Source: Alkalibacterium sp049389645
Lineage (GTDB): Bacteria; Bacillota; Bacilli; Lactobacillales; Carnobacteriaceae_A
Length of the DNA: 64,000 nucleotides
Assembly (NCBI RefSeq): GCF_049389645.1
Contig: NZ_CP186540.1
Span: forward strand, 620,001-684,000
Direction of reading: 5' to 3'
How positions within the stretch are numbered: the first letter of the stretch is position 1; each line of letters opens with the position of its first letter. Both the position numbers and the translations under genes were made by a program. The notes beneath the pieces were generated by a model. It had not been told where the DNA came from. It did not search any database and worked only from the letters and a program-made list of their open reading frames with translations. Positions 61,923 through 64,000 of the stretch are shown piece by piece.

Positions 61923-63539
61923 TTACCATACAGCTACCGATCCATCTGTACGTGGTTCTGTCGCACCTACATATGTATTCTCTGATGTTTTTAAAATAAT
62001 TTGACCTCTGCCAAAATGGCCTTTTTCTAATTCTACTTCAACCGCATGTCCTTTACGCTTCAATTCGTTGATGATCACTGAGGGCATCGTTGGTTCCACA
62101 ATAACTTTCTTATCTTTAATCCATTGCCACCTTGGTGCATCCAAAGCATCCTGGGGATTCATCCGAAAATCAATCATGGATTGTAACACTTGTAAATGTC
62201 CCTGAGGCTGCATGTGCCCACCCATCACGCCAAACGGCCCGACAGCTTTATTATTTTTTGTCAAGAACCCCGGGATGATCGTATTGAACGGTCGCTTACC
62301 AGGTGCTAACGCATTCACGTGTCCTTCTTGCAAGTTGAAACCAAGAGCACGATTGTTCAAACTGAGCCCGTACCCTGGTACAACCGCTCCTGAACCAAAC
62401 CCCATATAGTTGCTTTGTATATATGAAACCATATTCCCTTCATTATCCGCAGTTGCTAAGTAAACTGTTCCCGAGTTGTCCTGTATGCCGGGCTGCGCAC
62501 TGATGGCTTCGTCAGTTATTAAATTTGACCGCTCTTTAGCATAGGCCTCAGATAAAAGATCGGAGACGTTCATTTTCATATGATTCGAATCAGTAATGGT
62601 CAATTGACCGTCAGAAAAAGCTAATTTAATGGCTTCGATCTGCTTGTGTATCGTCTCATGATCATCTTTCCCGTTAAATTCTAGATTATTCATTATATTC
62701 AAAGCCATCAACGCGACGACACCTTGTCCATTCGGTGGCATTTCCCAAACATCATAACCTTTGTAATTCACTTTAACAGGAGTGACCCATTCCGGCTGAT
62801 AGCTTGAAAGATCTTCTTTACTCAAGTAACCATCAAACTTTTTTGAAAATGAGGCCATGGCTTCGGCTATTTCTCCTGTATAAAAGGCTTTGGCATTTGT
62901 CTCACCAATAAGACGCAATGTTCTGGCATGCCCTTTGGAAGACCACACTTCTGTGACGTTAGGCACGCGTCCTTTCGGTGCAAAAACATCAAACCAGGAA
63001 TTCAATTCCGGAAACTGTTCTTTTTCTTTACCGAAACGCTCATATGACCTTTTGAAGGCATGATGAACCGTATCGGAAATGGCGACCCCTTCTTCAGCAA
63101 TCTTAGCTGCGGGTTCCAACACTTCTGCTAATGATAAGTTGCCGTGTTCTGCTATTAATTCTGCCCAACCGGCAGGAACACCTGGAACCGTCACGGCTTT
63201 TAGGCCATATGTTGGAAAAGGTTTCGACTTATCTAAATAAGCCGCCGGTTCCAACCCCTTTGGTGAAGGACCGCTCGCATTCAATCCAACCATTTTATTA
63301 TCTTTCCAAATGATACTGAAACTGTCCCCGCCTATTCCATTTGAACCCGGTTCGACCACTGTTAACGTAGCTGCTGTAGCAACTGCCGCATCAATGGCAT
63401 TCCCGCCGGCTTTCAATATATCTCGCCCCACTTGTGCAGCTACGGGATGAGACGTGGCGACCATACCGTTTTTACCATAAACAAGTTCTCTTCTCGAGCC
63501 ATAATGAAACGTGCCTGTATTAAAATTCAAATCCCCCAT
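61923..63539 (-). CDS. Gamma-glutamyltransferase family protein (cytoplasmic, YwrD-like)
   Basis: This 538-residue Ntn-hydrolase is built like gamma-glutamyltranspeptidase. The N-terminal stretch NGMVATSHPVAAQVG and the oxyanion-region motif GSNGIGGD are present. The autocleavage site precedes Thr358 (DNSGTVYLATADNEGN), which would become the nucleophile of the small subunit. No signal peptide is present, so it resembles the cytoplasmic YwrD-type branch, not secreted Ggt. Substrates may be glutathione, gamma-glutamyl peptides or related compounds. It lies 39 bp before the ROK gene on the same strand, but no functional link to sugar use is apparent. Confidence 0.86.
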   Translation of the reverse strand: MGDLNFNTGTFHYGSRRELVYGKNGMVATSHPVAAQVGRDILKAGGNAIDAAVATAATLTVVEPGSNGIGGDSFSIIWKDNKMVGLNASGPSPKGLEPAAYLDKSKPFPTYGLKAVTVPGVPAGWAELIAEHGNLSLAEVLEPAAKIAEEGVAISDTVHHAFKRSYERFGKEKEQFPELNSWFDVFAPKGRVPNVTEVWSSKGHARTLRLIGETNAKAFYTGEIAEAMASFSKKFDGYLSKEDLSSYQPEWVTPVKVNYKGYDVWEMPPNGQGVVALMALNIMNNLEFNGKDDHETIHKQIEAIKLAFSDGQLTITDSNHMKMNVSDLLSEAYAKERSNLITDEAISAQPGIQDNSGTVYLATADNEGNMVSYIQSNYMGFGSGAVVPGYGLSLNNRALGFNLQEGHVNALAPGKRPFNTIIPGFLTKNNKAVGPFGVMGGHMQPQGHLQVLQSMIDFRMNPQDALDAPRWQWIKDKKVIVEPTMPSVIINELKRKGHAVEVELEKGHFGRGQIILKTSENTYVGATEPRTDGSVAVW

Positions 63540-63567
63540 TAGTTGTTTCTCCCCTTTTAATATGTAC

Positions 63568-63587
63568 CACCGAGCAATTACTCGGTG
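63568..63587 (-). other. Small hairpin between gloA and the ggt homologue
   Basis: The 7-bp perfect stem CACCGAG/CTCGGTG with a 6-nt loop has no T run, so it is not a classical terminator. It lies just past the gloA stop codon. Confidence 0.4.
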
Positions 63588-63595
63588 TCTCTTCT

Positions 63596-63976
63596 CTATA
63601 GTTGAACGATTTCAATCTTGTACCCATCTGGATCTTTAATGAAAAAGTAAGTTGCCGCACCATCTGACAAACCTTTAAGCTCTGTCACATCATAACCTGA
63701 CTGACTTAGTTCTTCATGTGTATCCACTAAACCATTTACACCAATAGCAATGTGACCATATCCATTTCCTAATTCATACGATTCCGTCTGATCATAGTTG
63801 TATGTCAATTCTAATTCCATTTCATCACCGGGTAAGGCTAGATAGACCAGCGTGAATTTGTTTTCTGGATAATCCAGGCGTCTGACCTCTTGCATACCTA
63901 ATACTTCTTTATAAAAAATAAGTGATTTTTCCAAGTCTTTTACACGTACGCATGTGTGAATCATTTTCTTACTCAT
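63596..63976 (-). CDS. gloA: Lactoylglutathione lyase (glyoxalase I)
   Basis: This 126-residue VOC-fold metalloenzyme converts the hemithioacetal of methylglyoxal and a thiol into the S-lactoyl thioester. The four metal ligands fit His7 (MIHTCVRV), Glu56 (MELELTYN), His75 (GYGHIAIG) and Glu122 (YKIEIVQL). The family motifs LIFYKEVLGM and KDPDGYKIE are present. The length is usual for the bacterial nickel-type enzyme. GGGAGGAAAA precedes the ATG. It detoxifies methylglyoxal from excess sugar flux, sensible beside sugar-uptake genes. Confidence 0.92.
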   Translation of the reverse strand: MSKKMIHTCVRVKDLEKSLIFYKEVLGMQEVRRLDYPENKFTLVYLALPGDEMELELTYNYDQTESYELGNGYGHIAIGVNGLVDTHEELSQSGYDVTELKGLSDGAATYFFIKDPDGYKIEIVQL

Positions 63977-64000
63977 TTACTTTTCCTCCCATCCTATCTA

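Overview
The window looks like chromosome of a low-GC Gram-positive bacterium of the order Lactobacillales, most likely a Carnobacteriaceae-type organism (Alkalibacterium or Marinilactibacillus-like; the genus is inference). Supporting signs are AT-rich DNA with strong GGAGG-type ribosome binding sites, LtaS, Spx, FloA, a glgBCDAP operon, EpuA, Mbl, PTS and CUT1 sugar uptake, and very acidic secreted proteins, which fit a salt- or alkali-adapted lifestyle. Most genes are on the minus strand. I see no phage, insertion sequence, CRISPR array, tRNA or rRNA.

Layout, left to right. 1-2.1 kb: an FtsX-type ABC permease cut by the window edge, with its ATPase. 2.2-8 kb: an RlmI-like rRNA methyltransferase, a lipoteichoic acid synthase and an OmpR-type two-component pair. 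8.2-16.4 kb: a conserved Bacillota housekeeping block (tdk-prfA-prmC-sua5-upp-DUF1146-murA-mbl-epuA-ssb). In many relatives this block also carries glyA and the atp operon; both are missing here. 16.5-18 kb: manA, then a non-coding array of 103-bp tandem repeats. 18-25.5 kb: a TetR-controlled heterodimeric ABC exporter, an AI-2E transporter, a lactonase-fold protein and a flavin reductase-like protein. 25.5-27.1 kb: PTS EIIA-Glc and UppP. 27.4-35.9 kb: the complete glycogen operon glgB-C-D-A-P. 36-38 kb: nfeD-floA plus a small unknown gene. 38.2-43.4 kb: an aromatic-acid-exporter-like protein, a UbiB/AarF kinase with a phasin-like gene, an aldo/keto reductase, spx and a YrhK-domain protein.

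43.6-64 kb is a carbohydrate-use region. It contains a ribose operon (rbsR-K-D-A-C-B), a maltose/alpha-glucoside PTS operon (glvR, glvC, glvA) whose EIICB has no EIIA and could use the EIIA-Glc encoded at 25.6 kb, and a CUT1 ABC importer without its own ATPase. The importer is preceded by a near-perfect XylR-type operator. Next to it lie a decayed membrane-anchored GH10 xylanase gene (three frameshifts and two nonsense codons, with the catalytic Glu residues still present), an SGNH esterase resembling acetylxylan esterases, and a ROK sugar kinase. The set reads as a xylan or xylo-oligosaccharide module that has lost its extracellular xylanase but may still import oligomers. A gamma-glutamyltransferase homologue and a glyoxalase I close the window.

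Nothing here is clearly a new multi-gene system. The items most worth following up are the dimeric 103-bp repeat array, the XylR operator with the broken xylanase, the Thr-to-Ser change at the LtaS nucleophile position, the nested palindrome over the TetR-exporter promoter, and the palindrome over the spx promoter.
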